Assembly: GCF_024699945.1 (NCBI RefSeq)
Contig: NZ_JAJOMY010000001.1
Span: 2,983,001 to 3,047,000, forward strand
Length of the DNA stretch: 64,000 nucleotides
Source: Phenylobacterium sp. J426
Lineage (GTDB): Bacteria > Pseudomonadota > Alphaproteobacteria > Caulobacterales > Caulobacteraceae
Direction of reading: 5' to 3'
The notes below the pieces were generated by a model that searched no databases, was not told the DNA's origin, and saw only the letters and a list, made by a program, of their open reading frames with translations. This document shows positions 38,157-47,794 of the stretch, piece by piece (the first letter of the stretch is position 1; every line of letters begins with the position of its first letter). Made by a program: the position numbers and the translations under genes.

Positions 38157-38650
38157 GCCGCGCCTCCCACGTCCTTGATCGCCGCCAGGATGTTCGGATA
38201 GGCCGCGCACCGGCAGATGTTCCCGCTCATCCGTTCGCGCACCTCGGCGTCGGAAAGCTCCGGCTCGCGCTCCAGGTCCGGCGTCACGTGGCTCGGCATG
38301 CCGCCTGCCAGCTCCTCCAGCATGCCCACCGCCGAGCAGATCTGCCCCGGCGTGCAGTAGCCGCACTGGAAGCCGTCGTGGTGCAGGAAGGCCGCCTGCA
38401 TCGGGTGCAGCCGCTCCGGCTCGCCCAGGCCCTCGATGGTGGTGATCTCGCTGCCCTCGGCCATCACCGCCAGGGTCAGGCAGCTGTTCACGCGCCGCCC
38501 GTCCATCAGCACCGTACAGGCGCCGCACTGGCCGTGGTCGCAGCCCTTCTTCGAGCCGGTCAGCCCCAGGTGCTCGCGCAGCGCGTCCAGCAGGCTGGTG
38601 CGGACGTCCAGCTCCAGAACCTTCGCCTCGCCGTTCACCTGCAGGCGCAT
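38153..38650 (-). CDS. paoA: aldehyde oxidoreductase 2Fe-2S subunit, PaoA-like
   Basis: Small subunit of 165 residues with two [2Fe-2S] sites. The plant-ferredoxin-type site uses Cys37, Cys42, Cys45 and Cys57 ([18 protein letters not shown]); the helical-bundle site uses Cys96, Cys99, Cys146 and Cys148 ([14 protein letters not shown]). No Tat signal precedes it, unlike the periplasmic E. coli PaoA, so this complex is probably cytoplasmic. It is first in a three-gene operon; no XdhC/PaoD maturation gene is visible beside it. Confidence 0.92.
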   Translation of the reverse strand: MRLQVNGEAKVLELDVRTSLLDALREHLGLTGSKKGCDHGQCGACTVLMDGRRVNSCLTLAVMAEGSEITTIEGLGEPERLHPMQAAFLHHDGFQCGYCTPGQICSAVGMLEELAGGMPSHVTPDLEREPELSDAEVRERMSGNICRCAAYPNILAAIKDVGGAA

Positions 38651-38834
38651 GGTTAGCGTCTGGGGCGGGCGGGCGGCAGGTGCGCCCTTCGGAGCCCTGG
38701 GGGGCGGATACGTTCGGCATGGCTGAAGTCTCCCTCAGCCGGGCAACGCCGCAGCCGGGCGGATGATCCCTCGGCGTCCAAAAGACGCCGGCCGCGCTCT
38801 TCGCTTTGGCCAAGCCAGGCCCTAGATGTGCGGG

Positions 38835-39636
38835 ATGGTCGACCTCGACGCCTATTTCGCCCGCATCGGCTACGCCGGCCCCCGCGCCGCCACCGTCGAC
38901 GTCCTGCGCGACCTCCACCGGCGGCACCCGGCGGCGATCCCGTTCGAGGCCATCGACTGCCTGCTGGACCGCGGCGTCGACATCAGTCCAGCCGCCGTCG
39001 ACGCCAAGCTGATCCATGCCCGCCGCGGCGGGTACTGCTTCGAGCACAACAGCCTGTTTCGGCGGGTGCTGGAGGCCCTGGGCTTCGAGGTCGAGGGTCT
39101 GGCCGCCCGCGTCCGCTGGAACATGGCGCCGGACGTTCCGCCCCAGCCGCGCACCCACATGGTCCTTCGCGTTGTCGCGGAGGGGCAGGCCTGGCTGACG
39201 GACGTCGGCTTCGGCGGCTGCGTGCTCGACGCGCCGCTGCGTTTCGAGCCGCACCTGGAGCAGGAGACGGCCCACGACCGCTACCGCCTGACGCCGGTCG
39301 GCGAGGACCTGCGCCTCGAGGTGCTTCGCGAGCCCGGCTGGGTCCCGGCCTACGACATCGGGCTGACCCCCCTGCGTGCCGCGCGACTACGAGATGGCCA
39401 ACTGGTTCACCTCGACCCACCCGACAAGCCACTTCCGCCACAACCTGCTGGCCGCGCGGACGACGCCCGAGGCGCGCTACGCGCTGCTCTTCAACCAGCT
39501 CACCGTCCGGCCGCTGGACGGCCCGGTTGAGAGGCGCACGCTCGACGCCAACGGAATCGAGGCCGCGTTGCGCGATGTCTTCGGCCTGGCTGTCGAGCCC
39601 GACTGGCGGCCGATGATCGAAGCCGCTGTCCGGTGA
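38835..39636 (+). CDS. arylamine N-acetyltransferase (frameshifted)
   Basis: Acetyl-CoA-dependent NAT of about 267 residues. The Cys-His-Asp triad is present: Cys68 in [10 protein letters not shown], His in RTHMVL and Asp in LTDVGFGG (numbered from ATG 38835; an in-frame ATG at 38826 adds three residues). An extra C in the C6 run 39367-39372 shifts the frame; removing it yields [14 protein letters not shown] and the normal C-terminus. The stop overlaps recO's GTG. It acetylates arylamines or hydrazines; the physiological substrate is unknown. Confidence 0.87.
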
Positions 39637-40367
39637 ACGAGTTCGAAGACGACGCCTACGTTCTGACCGCCCGGGTCCACGGTGAGAGCGGGGCGATCGT
39701 CGAGCTCCTGACCGAGCGGCACGGCAAGTACGCCGCCCACGTCGCCGGCGGCAATTCGCGCAAGATCCGCCCGTTCCTGCAGCCCGGGGTCCGTGTCCTC
39801 GTCCGCTACCGCGCCCGTGTCGCCGAGCAGCTCGGCTCGGCCCAGCTGGAGCCGGTGGGCGAGGGACCCGCGGCCCTGTTTGACGATCCCCTGGCGCTCT
39901 CGGGCCTCTCGGCCGCCGCCGCCGTCGCGGCCGGGGCGCTGCCCGAGCGCGAGCCGCATCCGGGCGCCTTCCTGGCCTTCGAGGCCCTGGTCGGCGCGCT
40001 CGCCCACCCCGACATCTGGCCCGCGGTGTTCGTCCGCTTCGAGGCCGGCCTGCTGCAGGACCTGGGCTTCGGCCTCGACCTGTCGAAGTGCGCCGCCACG
40101 GGCTCGGTCGACGACCTGGTCTATGTCAGCCCCCGCACGGGCCGGGCGGTCAGCCGGGCCGCCGGCGAGCCCTACAAGGACCGGCTGCTGACCCTGCCGC
40201 CCTTCATGCTGGCCGCCCAGTACGGCCTCGGCGCCGGCGACGTCTCGGCCGGCCTCGCGCTCACCGGCCACTTCCTGGAAGCCTTCATCTTCGGTCCGCT
40301 GAACCGCCCGCTGCCGCCCGCGCGCCTGTGGCTGCTCGACCGGCTCGAAGAGGCAGGCAGGCTCTAG
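39633..40367 (+). CDS. recO: DNA repair protein RecO
   Basis: Recombination mediator of the RecFOR pathway, 244 residues. The N-terminal OB domain begins EDDAYVLTARVHGESGAIVELLTERHG, and the middle and C-terminal helical region includes FLAFEALVGAL and LDLSKCAATG. Only one of the usual zinc-type cysteines is evident. GTG 39633 overlaps the NAT stop as GTGA. It lies upstream of parC, a common alphaproteobacterial order. Confidence 0.93.
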   Translation: MNEFEDDAYVLTARVHGESGAIVELLTERHGKYAAHVAGGNSRKIRPFLQPGVRVLVRYRARVAEQLGSAQLEPVGEGPAALFDDPLALSGLSAAAAVAAGALPEREPHPGAFLAFEALVGALAHPDIWPAVFVRFEAGLLQDLGFGLDLSKCAATGSVDDLVYVSPRTGRAVSRAAGEPYKDRLLTLPPFMLAAQYGLGAGDVSAGLALTGHFLEAFIFGPLNRPLPPARLWLLDRLEEAGRL

Positions 40368-40447
40368 CTTCGCCTCCACCCAAGGCTCGTCCTGCCTGCG
40401 GCGCTCCGGCGGATGCGGCGAATCCCCCGCCTTGCTAGAAGGTCCCC

Positions 40448-42703
40448 ATGACCGTCATGACTGCCCCGCCCGGGTCGGGCGAACCCGACCGGATCATTGA
40501 AGAGCCGCTCTCGGAAGCTCTCAGCCGCCGCTACCTGGCCTATGCCCTATCGGTGATCACCGACCGGGCGCTGCCCGACGTGCGCGACGGCCTGAAGCCG
40601 GTGCAGCGCCGCGTGCTCTACGCCATGCGCGAGATGCGGCTGAACCCCGAGAGCGCGGCGCGCAAATGCGCCAAGGTCGTCGGCGAGGTGATGGGCGGCT
40701 ATCACCCGCACGGCGACCAGTCGATCTACGACACCCTGGTCCGCATGGCGCAGTCCTTCGCCCAGCGCTACCCGCTGGTCGACGGCCAGGGCAACTTCGG
40801 CAACATCGACGGCGATAACGCCGCGGCCATGCGCTACACCGAGGCCAAGCTGACGGTGGCGGCGACCCTCCTGCTGGACGGGATCGAAGAGGACGCCGTC
40901 GACTTCAAGCCCACCTACGACGGCTCGGACGACGAGCCCGTGGTGCTGCCGGCCGGCTTCCCGAACCTGCTCGCCAACGGCAGCACGGGCATCGCGGTCG
41001 GCATGGCCACCTCCATCCCGCCGCACAACGCCGGCGAGTTGATCGACGCCTGCCTGCTGCTGCTGGACCAGCCCGAGGCCTCCACCGAGGCCCTGATGCA
41101 GCACGTCCAGGGTCCCGACTTCCCGACCGGCGGCGTCATCGTTGAGCCGCGCGGCAACCTGGCCGAGGTCTACGCCACCGGCCGCGGCGGCGTCCGCGTC
41201 CGCGCGCGCTGGGCGAAGGAGGATCTGGGCAAGGGGACCTACCAAATCGTCGTCACCGAGATCCCGTACCAGGTGAAGAAGGCCGACCTGGTCGAACAGC
41301 TGGCTGACCTCATCGAGGGCAAGAAGGCGCCGCTGCTGGGCGACGTGCGCGACGAGTCCGCCGAGGACGTGCGCCTGGTGCTGGAGCCCAAGAGCCGCAA
41401 CGTCGAGCCGGAAGTGCTGATGGAGAGCCTGTTCAAGCTCTCTGACCTCGAGACCCGCTTCTCGGTCAACATGAACGTCCTGGACGCCCGCGGCACGCCG
41501 GGCGTGATGAACCTGCGCCAGGCGCTGCAGGCCTTCCTCGATCACCGCCGCGAGGTGCTGGTCCGCCGTGCGCGCCATCGGCTGGAGAAGATCGAGGCCC
41601 GCCTCCACATCCTCGACGGCCTGATGATCGCCTACCTCAACCTGGACGAGGTGATCCGCATCGTCCGGTTCGAGGACAAGCCGAAGGAAAAGCTGATCGA
41701 GACCTTCGGGCTCTCGGAGATCCAGGCCGACGCCATCCTCAACACCCGCCTGCGCCAGCTCGCCCGGCTGGAGGAGATGGAGATCCGCCGCGAGCACGCT
41801 GAGCTGTCGGAAGAGCGCGACGGCATCGTCAAGATGCTGGCCTCGGACAAGGCCCAGTGGAAGCTAGTCGGCGAGGGTTTGCGCCACGTGAAGGCCCAGC
41901 TGGGCGACCTCAACGTCCGCCGCTCCACCTTCGCCGAGGCCCCGCAGATCGACACCGAGGCGGCGCTCGAGGCCATGATCGTGCGCGAGCCGATCACCAT
42001 CATCCTGTCCGAGCGCGGCTGGATCCGTGCCGCCAAGGGGCGGGTCGAGGACCCCTCGGAGCTGAAGTTCAAGGAAGGCGACAAGCTGCAGTTCCTGGTC
42101 CCGGCGGAGACCACGGACAAGCTGCTGATCTTCGCCTCGGACGGCCGCTTCTTCACGCTCGGCTGCGACAAGCTCCCGGGCGCCCGAGGCCACGGCGAGC
42201 CGCTGCGGCTGATGATCGACCTCGACGACCGCGTCGGCATCATCGACGTCTTCCCGCACAAGGCGGGGACCAAGCGACTGCTGGCCTCGAAGCAGGGCTA
42301 TGGCTTCATCCTGCCCGAGGAGGAGGCCATCGCCTTCCGCCGCGCGGGCAAGCAGGTGCTGAACGCCGGCGATCCGACCAAGAAGGGCGAGGGGGCCGCC
42401 GTCTGCCTGCCGGTGACCGGCGACCAGGTCGCCGTCGTCGGCGACAACGGCAAGCTGCTGATCTTCCCCACCGCCGAACTGCCCGAGATGCCGCGCGGCA
42501 AGGGCGTGAAGCTGCAGAGCTACCGCGAGGGCGGCCTGCGCGACGCCATGGTCTTCAAGGGGGAGGAGGGCGCGACCTGGGTCGACGCCGCCGGCCGCAC
42601 GCGGAACTGGGAAGAGTGGCGCGAGTGGATCGGGCGCCGGGCCGGCGCAGGCAAGCTGGCTCCCAAGGGCTTCCCGGCCAACAAGCGGTTCCGGCCGCGC
42701 TGA
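40448..42703 (+). CDS. parC: DNA topoisomerase IV subunit A
   Basis: Type IIA topoisomerase subunit of 751 residues that, with ParE, decatenates daughter chromosomes. The catalytic Tyr130 is in [11 protein letters not shown]. The quinolone-resistance region [18 protein letters not shown] carries Asp and Ser/Ile-type positions as usual for alphaproteobacterial ParC. The C-terminal beta-propeller is shorter than in GyrA, and no GyrA box is seen. ATG 40448 is the first in-frame start. The stop overlaps the next ATG (TGATG). Confidence 0.95.
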   Translation: MTVMTAPPGSGEPDRIIEEPLSEALSRRYLAYALSVITDRALPDVRDGLKPVQRRVLYAMREMRLNPESAARKCAKVVGEVMGGYHPHGDQSIYDTLVRMAQSFAQRYPLVDGQGNFGNIDGDNAAAMRYTEAKLTVAATLLLDGIEEDAVDFKPTYDGSDDEPVVLPAGFPNLLANGSTGIAVGMATSIPPHNAGELIDACLLLLDQPEASTEALMQHVQGPDFPTGGVIVEPRGNLAEVYATGRGGVRVRARWAKEDLGKGTYQIVVTEIPYQVKKADLVEQLADLIEGKKAPLLGDVRDESAEDVRLVLEPKSRNVEPEVLMESLFKLSDLETRFSVNMNVLDARGTPGVMNLRQALQAFLDHRREVLVRRARHRLEKIEARLHILDGLMIAYLNLDEVIRIVRFEDKPKEKLIETFGLSEIQADAILNTRLRQLARLEEMEIRREHAELSEERDGIVKMLASDKAQWKLVGEGLRHVKAQLGDLNVRRSTFAEAPQIDTEAALEAMIVREPITIILSERGWIRAAKGRVEDPSELKFKEGDKLQFLVPAETTDKLLIFASDGRFFTLGCDKLPGARGHGEPLRLMIDLDDRVGIIDVFPHKAGTKRLLASKQGYGFILPEEEAIAFRRAGKQVLNAGDPTKKGEGAAVCLPVTGDQVAVVGDNGKLLIFPTAELPEMPRGKGVKLQSYREGGLRDAMVFKGEEGATWVDAAGRTRNWEEWREWIGRRAGAGKLAPKGFPANKRFRPR

Positions 42704-43855
42704 TGGCGGCGCCCGCGGCCAAGGCGACCGAGGCGGTCGAGCTGCCCAAGGTCGACGTCTCCTTCGCCCAGGTCTGGATCGACCTGGTCGCCTGGGTGCA
42801 GGCCCACGGCGTGCAGATCGTCCTGGCCCTGGCGGCGGGTCTCGTCCTCTACCTGGCGCTGGAGCTCGTCCGGGGGCTCGCGTCGCGGCTGAAGGACCGG
42901 GCGGGCCAGCCGCTGGGCTTCCGCGCCCTGGTCGGCCGCGCGGCGTCAAAGACCACCCACCTGTTCCTGGCGCTGGCCGCCGCCCGCCTCGTCGTGGGTT
43001 ACGCCAACCCGCCCGAGCCGGTCGCGGGCACGGTGCAGTTCCTATTCACGATCTCCGCCGCCTTGCAGGCCGCCATCTGGATCCGCGAGATCGTGCTGGG
43101 CCTCATCGAGCGCCGCACGGCGATGGAGGGCCACAGCGAGACCCCTGGCCAACGCCGCGGGGGTGATCCGGCTGCTGGTCACGGTCGTGATCTTCGCCAT
43201 CGCGATCATCGTGGTGCTGGACAATCTCGGCGTGAACGTCACCGCCCTGGTGGCCGGCCTCGGCATCGGGGGCATCGCGATCGGCCTGGCCGCTCAGGGC
43301 ATCTTCTCCGACCTGTTCGCGGCGCTCTCGATCATCTTCGACAAGCCGTTCCGGGTGGGGGAGACGATCACCTACGACACCTCCACCGCAACGGTGGAGC
43401 GCATCGGCCTGAAGAGCACGCGGCTGCGCGCCATCACCGGCGAGCGCAAGATCGTCTCCAACGCCAACCTGCTCCAGAAGGAGATCACCAGCTACCAGAC
43501 GCTCGACCACCGGCGGCTGAAGTTCGTGCTGAGCGTGATCTACCAGACGGACCCCGAGCTCGCCGCCCGCATCCCCGGCATCCTGCGCGAAATCGTCGAG
43601 GCCGAGGGCGGGACCTTCGTGCGCGCCGGCTTCGTGGCCTTCGCCGCGAGCTCGCTCGATCTCGAGGTGGACTACGACGTGTATCGCCCCGAGTGGGACC
43701 AGATCCACGCAGTGCGTCACCGCATCGGCCTGTCGATCCTGCGGCGCTTCAAGGCGGAAGGGATCGAATTCGCCTATCCGACCCAAACCACCTTCACGGC
43801 TGCGCCCGACGGGCGGATGATCCTGCCGTACGCCGAGCGGGGCCCGCTGCCCTGA
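42703..43855 (+). CDS. MscS-family mechanosensitive ion channel (frameshifted)
   Basis: Membrane channel of about 383 residues. There are several N-terminal hydrophobic helices, then the MscS pore-lining helix region (VTALVAGLGIGGIAIGLAAQGIFSD) and the beta domain (PFRVGETITYDTSTATVERIG). An extra C in the run 43142-43145 shifts the frame between helices; removing it gives SETLANAAGVIRLL. It opens under membrane tension to release solutes during osmotic downshock. Start overlaps the parC stop. Confidence 0.88.
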
Positions 43856-43871
43856 CGCCGGAGGGCGCCCC

Positions 43872-44432
43872 ATGTCCGCAGACACCGTTCACATCGTCGC
43901 CTTCGCCGGGAGCCTCCGGAAGGCCTCCTACAACCGGGCGCTGCTGGCTGCGGCCGCAGAGCTCGCGCCGCCGACGCTCACCCTCGAGGTCTTCGACCTG
44001 ATCGACGTGCCGCTCTACAACGCCGACGTGGAGGCGGAGGGCGACCCGCCGGCGGTGGTGGGGCTGAAGCAGGCCATAGCCGCCGCCGACGGCGTGCTGA
44101 TCGCCACGCCGGAGTACAACCACGGCGTCCCGGCGGTGACGAAGAACGCGGTCGACTGGGCCTCGCGCCCGCCGCGCGGCGCGGCGCTCGGCGGCAAGCC
44201 GGTGGGGATCATCGGGGCCTCGCCCGGCCAGACCGGCTCGGCCCGCGGCCAGAGCCAGCTGCGCCAGGCCTTCGAATTCACCAACTCCTACTGCATGCCG
44301 CAGCCCGAACTGCTGGTCTTCCGCGCCCACGAGAAGTTCGACGAGGCGGGGCGACTCGCGGACGAAGTCACCCGAACCTACCTCGGCAGGTATCTGACGG
44401 CCTTCGAGGCCTGGGTGCGACGGTTCGCCTGA
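43872..44432 (+). CDS. NADPH-dependent FMN reductase (ChrR/YieF-like)
   Basis: Flavodoxin-fold oxidoreductase of 186 residues. Motifs are FAGSLRKASYNRALL (FMN phosphate loop), ATPEYNHGVPAVTKNAVDWASR and GASPGQTGSARGQSQLR, matching quinone/chromate reductases of PF03358. The GCCCC spacer upstream of ATG 43872 has only a weak ribosome site (GGAGGGC). It is likely a two-electron quinone or azo reductase in oxidative-stress defence. Not overlapping its neighbours. Confidence 0.9.
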   Translation: MSADTVHIVAFAGSLRKASYNRALLAAAAELAPPTLTLEVFDLIDVPLYNADVEAEGDPPAVVGLKQAIAAADGVLIATPEYNHGVPAVTKNAVDWASRPPRGAALGGKPVGIIGASPGQTGSARGQSQLRQAFEFTNSYCMPQPELLVFRAHEKFDEAGRLADEVTRTYLGRYLTAFEAWVRRFA

Positions 44433-44451
44433 GGAACGGGGCGGCCGGCTG

Positions 44452-45324
44452 CTAGTGGCTGGTCAGGATGAACCGGTGCGGCTCGCGCAGCAGGGTCCGC
44501 GTGACGCCGCCGAACACCCACTCCGCCGCCCGGCTGTGCCCGTAGGCGCCCATGACGATCAGGTCGGCGTCCGCGGCCTGCGCCACGCGGTCGAGCTCGC
44601 CGGCCACGGCCTCGTCACGACCGGTGACCACCTCGGTCCGCACGGTCGCGCCCTGGCGCTTCAGCATGGCCGCCACGTCGCCGGCCTGGAACGCCACGGC
44701 CTCGACGTCCTTGTCGGCGCACACGGCGGTGACGATCACCTCCTGGGCGGCGATCAGGAACGGCATGGCGTCGGCGATCGCGCGGCGGGTCTCGCGTGTG
44801 TCCTTCCACGCCACGACCACACGCTCCGCCCGCAGCCTGCGCGCCTCGTTCGGCACGATCAGAACCGGTCGGCCACTCTTCATCACCACCTCGGCCGGAT
44901 CGGCGCTGCGATATGACGAGGCGTCCTGCCGCGGCGGGCTCATGACGATCAGGTCGGCGGCCCGACTGGCGTCGATCAGGGCGCGGTCGGGGAAGGCGTT
45001 CGCCTGGCGCCACTCGATCCGGACGCCGGCGGCGTCGCGGCGGAAGGCCTCTTCGGCGGCCCTGATGTTCCGGTCGATCTGCTGCTGGGCGGCGGTCAGC
45101 CATTCCGCCAGCACGACGCCGCCGAACGGATCCATCGAGAACGCCGCGTCCAGCATCTCGGCGCCCACGCCGATCAGCAGGGCGTCGCCGTCCCGCGCCA
45201 GATGGGCGGCGGCCTCCACGCGGTTGGACGCCGAAAGCTCCGGTTCGGCATGGACGAGAAGGGTGGCGAAGCAACGGGCCGCCGAACGCGCGGCCGGTAC
45301 GGGACGATCCTGGGTCATGGACAT
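44452..45324 (-). CDS. universal stress protein (tandem UspA domains)
   Basis: Protein of 290 residues with two UspA folds. Each ends in a nucleotide-loop-like stretch: ADLIVMSPPRQDASSYR in the first and ADLIVMGAYGHSRAAEWVFG in the second. The second has the GxxGx9G spacing, but the residue after the last glycine is Gly rather than the usual Ser/Thr, so ATP binding may be weakened. ATG 45324 has AGGAGG upstream. A near-consensus FNR/FixK box lies 52 bases upstream of the start, so low-oxygen control is plausible. Confidence 0.9.
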   Translation of the reverse strand: MSMTQDRPVPAARSAARCFATLLVHAEPELSASNRVEAAAHLARDGDALLIGVGAEMLDAAFSMDPFGGVVLAEWLTAAQQQIDRNIRAAEEAFRRDAAGVRIEWRQANAFPDRALIDASRAADLIVMSPPRQDASSYRSADPAEVVMKSGRPVLIVPNEARRLRAERVVVAWKDTRETRRAIADAMPFLIAAQEVIVTAVCADKDVEAVAFQAGDVAAMLKRQGATVRTEVVTGRDEAVAGELDRVAQAADADLIVMGAYGHSRAAEWVFGGVTRTLLREPHRFILTSH

Positions 45325-45376
45325 GACGACCTCCTGCGGTTGCCGTCTCACTGTGCGCCCGGTTCGGCCGGCGGCA

Positions 45377-45390
45377 TTGATCTGCCTCAA
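45377..45390 (-). promoter_or_regulatory. FNR/FixK-type box upstream of the universal stress protein gene
   Basis: TTGAT-CTGC-CTCAA matches the TTGAT-N4-ATCAA dyad at nine of ten positions. It ends 52 bases before the universal stress protein start, a spacing fitting class II activation. Reading from the minus strand gives the same dyad. Confidence 0.55.
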
Positions 45391-45404
45391 CCGGCGGTCA
45401 GAGA

Positions 45405-46013
45405 TCAGGCGGCGCCGCCCGCGGGGATCTGATCTCGGATCGTCTGTGCCACCCGCAGCAGGACCTCGTCGATCACGTCGGGCCGCACGTCTGACACCAT
45501 GCCGCCAAAGTGGACGTGGTCGACGACGGACAGGCCGCACGTCCCGGCTAGATGATGGTCGAACAGCCGCTCGAGATCGTGCAGCACGTGGGTGTCCCGC
45601 ATCCAGTGGTCGGGCGAGCCCGAGGTGGTGAAGCTGAGCAGCCGCCGGCCCGTCAGCCGTGGCTCGTTTCCGCCGAAGGCGGGCGTGAAGCCGAAGCCCA
45701 TGCCGAACACCCGGTCGACATAGCCCTTCAGGATCGCCGGCGGCCCGTTGAACCAGACGGGATAGACGAGGACGAAAAGGTCGACGTCCGCCAGCCGCTC
45801 CCGTTCGGCGAGCACGTCGGGCCCGAAGCGCGGCTCGCCGGGACCCGGGATCTCCTCGGCCCGAAGGCAGGGGTCGAACCCCATGGCGTAGAGATCGCGA
45901 ACGATCACCTGATGCCCCTGGGCCGTCAGGGCCTCGGCGCAGGCCTTGGCCAGGGCGGCGTTCAGGCTGTCCGGCGCGGGATGGGCGCGGATGACGGCGG
46001 CCTTCATCGACAT
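45405..46013 (-). CDS. NAD(P)H-dependent oxidoreductase (flavodoxin-like fold)
   Basis: Protein of 202 residues of the NQO1/KefF family. Motifs are VIRAHPAPDSLNAALA at the N-terminus, LFVLVYPVWFNGPPAILKGYVDRVF in the middle and LLSFTTSGSPDHWM. FAD/FMN and NAD(P)H binding and two-electron quinone reduction are expected. The ATG at 46013 has GAAGGAG. It lies between the universal stress and SDR genes on the same strand; the 80-base gap to the stress gene holds the FNR-like box. Confidence 0.9.
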   Translation of the reverse strand: MSMKAAVIRAHPAPDSLNAALAKACAEALTAQGHQVIVRDLYAMGFDPCLRAEEIPGPGEPRFGPDVLAERERLADVDLFVLVYPVWFNGPPAILKGYVDRVFGMGFGFTPAFGGNEPRLTGRRLLSFTTSGSPDHWMRDTHVLHDLERLFDHHLAGTCGLSVVDHVHFGGMVSDVRPDVIDEVLLRVAQTIRDQIPAGGAA

Positions 46014-46021
46014 CTCCTTCT

Positions 46022-46789
46022 TCAGCGGGCGGTGTAGCCGCCGTCGACGACGACTTCGGTCCCGGTGACGAACTTGGACTCCTCCGAGGCCAGGTAGACG
46101 CAGGCCCAGGCGATGTCGTCGGGCTCGCCCAGATGGCCCAGCGGATGCAGCGCCGCGACGGCCTCACGCCCGGCGTCTACGTCGCCCTGGCCTTGGAGGA
46201 AGCCTTCGACCATCGGGGTCCAGATGAAGCCCGGATGGACAGAGTTCACGCGGATGCGATCCGGCGCATAGAGCAGAGCATCGGTCTTGCTCATCAGCCG
46301 CACGGCGCCCTTCGAGGCGTGGTAGGGCGGCACGTCCGGCGCCGAGATCAGGCCATAGATGGACGAGAGGTTGATGATCGAGCCCGACCCGGCCTGGCGG
46401 AGATGCGGGATGGCGTGCTTGGTGCAGAAGAACACGCCCTTCACATTGATCGCCTGCACGAAGTCCCACTCGGCCTCGGTCAGTTCATGCGTCGGCTTGT
46501 TGGCCCCGGCCACGCCGGCATTGTTGACCAGGATGTGCAGGCCGCCGAACCGCTGGGCGATCTCGCCGATCACCCGCTGCACCTCGGCCTCCCGCGCCAC
46601 GTCCAGGGTCCAGAAGCCGGCCTGATGGCCCGCGCGGCGCAGGTCCTCGGCCAGCGCCAGGCCTTCTTCTGCGCGAACGTCCGTGAGGGCGACGGCGGCG
46701 CCTTCTTCCGCCATCCGCCGCGCGATGGCGGCTCCGATGCCCACGGCCGCCCCGGTGACGACGGCGGTCTTGCCCTTCAAGCGATCCAT
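46022..46789 (-). CDS. SDR-family oxidoreductase
   Basis: Classical short-chain dehydrogenase of 255 residues. The cofactor loop TGAAVGIG is at 12-19, NNAG at 89-92, the catalytic Ser in NLSSIYG at 142-143, and Tyr156 and Lys160 in YHASK. The ADPRIB-binding acidic residue Asp37 suggests NAD(H) preference. It is 8 bases from the flavin oxidoreductase gene and likely in one operon. The substrate is an unknown alcohol or ketone. Confidence 0.92.
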   Translation of the reverse strand: MDRLKGKTAVVTGAAVGIGAAIARRMAEEGAAVALTDVRAEEGLALAEDLRRAGHQAGFWTLDVAREAEVQRVIGEIAQRFGGLHILVNNAGVAGANKPTHELTEAEWDFVQAINVKGVFFCTKHAIPHLRQAGSGSIINLSSIYGLISAPDVPPYHASKGAVRLMSKTDALLYAPDRIRVNSVHPGFIWTPMVEGFLQGQGDVDAGREAVAALHPLGHLGEPDDIAWACVYLASEESKFVTGTEVVVDGGYTAR

Positions 46790-46887
46790 GGCTTAGCTCC
46801 ACGTCCTGCCGAAGCCTGCCCTCGGAGATCGCGCCGCACATTGCGCTGTATCAAGGGTGCGGCGGAAAGGGTCCCTAAGGTCCGCCC

Positions 46888-46929
46888 ATGAGCCTCCACC
46901 TGAGCTTCCACCGCGCAGCGGGCGGCTGA
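46888..46929 (+). CDS. candidate 13-residue leader peptide upstream of LysE gene
   Basis: Tiny open frame encoding MSLHLSFHRAAGG that stops three bases before the LysE-family GTG start. Its position would allow translational coupling or attenuation, but it may be chance. No good ribosome site beyond GGAAAGGG 20 bases upstream. Confidence 0.2.
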   Translation: MSLHLSFHRAAGG

Positions 46930-46932
46930 TCC

Positions 46933-47562
46933 GTGCCCGAGCTCGCCCGGCTGGCGCCCTTCTTCTTCGCGGTGCTGGTGCTCGAACTGACCCCCGGCCC
47001 CAACATGGGCTACCTCGCGGTCGTGGCCGGCCAGGCCGGACGGCGCGCGGGATTGGTCACCATCGCCGGAGTCACCGCCGGGCTGGGGCTCTGCCTCCTC
47101 GCCTCCATCGGCGGGCTTGCCGAGCTGATGGCGGCGCGGCCGTCGTGGCTGGAGGCCCTGCGGTGGCTGGGCGTCGGCTACTTCCTCTGGCTCGCGGCGG
47201 ACGCCTGGCGGACAGCCGGCAGGCCTGCCGACCCGGCGCGAATCGACGAGCCGCGCCTGTTCGTCAGGGGCTTCGTGTCCAACCTGCTGAACCCGAAGGC
47301 GGCGCTGCTTTACGTCTCGCTGCTTCCGGGCTTCCTCGACCCGGACGCCGGACGCGTCGAGGTCCAGGCGCTGGCGCTGGGGCTCGTGCATATTGCGGTC
47401 AGCATCGCGGTGCACCTGGCCATCGTCCTGGGCGCGGCCCGGGCGGCCGACGCCCTGGCTGGCGACGGTCGGCTGGTCGCCTTGCAGCGCGGCGCGGCGC
47501 TGTTGCTGGTCGCCGTCGCCGCCTGGCTCGCGGCCGGCGCGTTCGCCGCGCCGGGCCCGTGA
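46933..47562 (+). CDS. LysE/RhtB-family amino acid exporter
   Basis: Inner-membrane protein of 209 residues with six hydrophobic helices. Family marks are LELTPGPNMGYLAVVAGQAGRRAG in the first loop and FVRGFVSNLLNPKAALLYVSLLPGF in the middle. It probably exports an amino acid or homoserine lactone-type compound. The start is GTG 46933. It is divergent from the SDR gene. No LysG-type regulator is adjacent. Confidence 0.9.
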   Translation: MPELARLAPFFFAVLVLELTPGPNMGYLAVVAGQAGRRAGLVTIAGVTAGLGLCLLASIGGLAELMAARPSWLEALRWLGVGYFLWLAADAWRTAGRPADPARIDEPRLFVRGFVSNLLNPKAALLYVSLLPGFLDPDAGRVEVQALALGLVHIAVSIAVHLAIVLGAARAADALAGDGRLVALQRGAALLLVAVAAWLAAGAFAAPGP

Positions 47563-47794
47563 CGCCCGTCGGGCGAGGAACTCCTGTCAATTTGCCGTAC
47601 GATCGCCTATCTAGGGGCGCGCGCCGTCGGGTCTGTGCCGCTGCCGAAGCGGTCGATCAACGTCCGATGCGGCGCCCATTGGCGCACATCACGTCCAGTT
47701 CCGTTCCCGTCGCCCGGCCTGGCGCGACGAAGCGGTTCGGCCACGGTTTGCGTTGATGCGTAGAACGTCCTGTCCACGCCTGAAAGGAACACTC

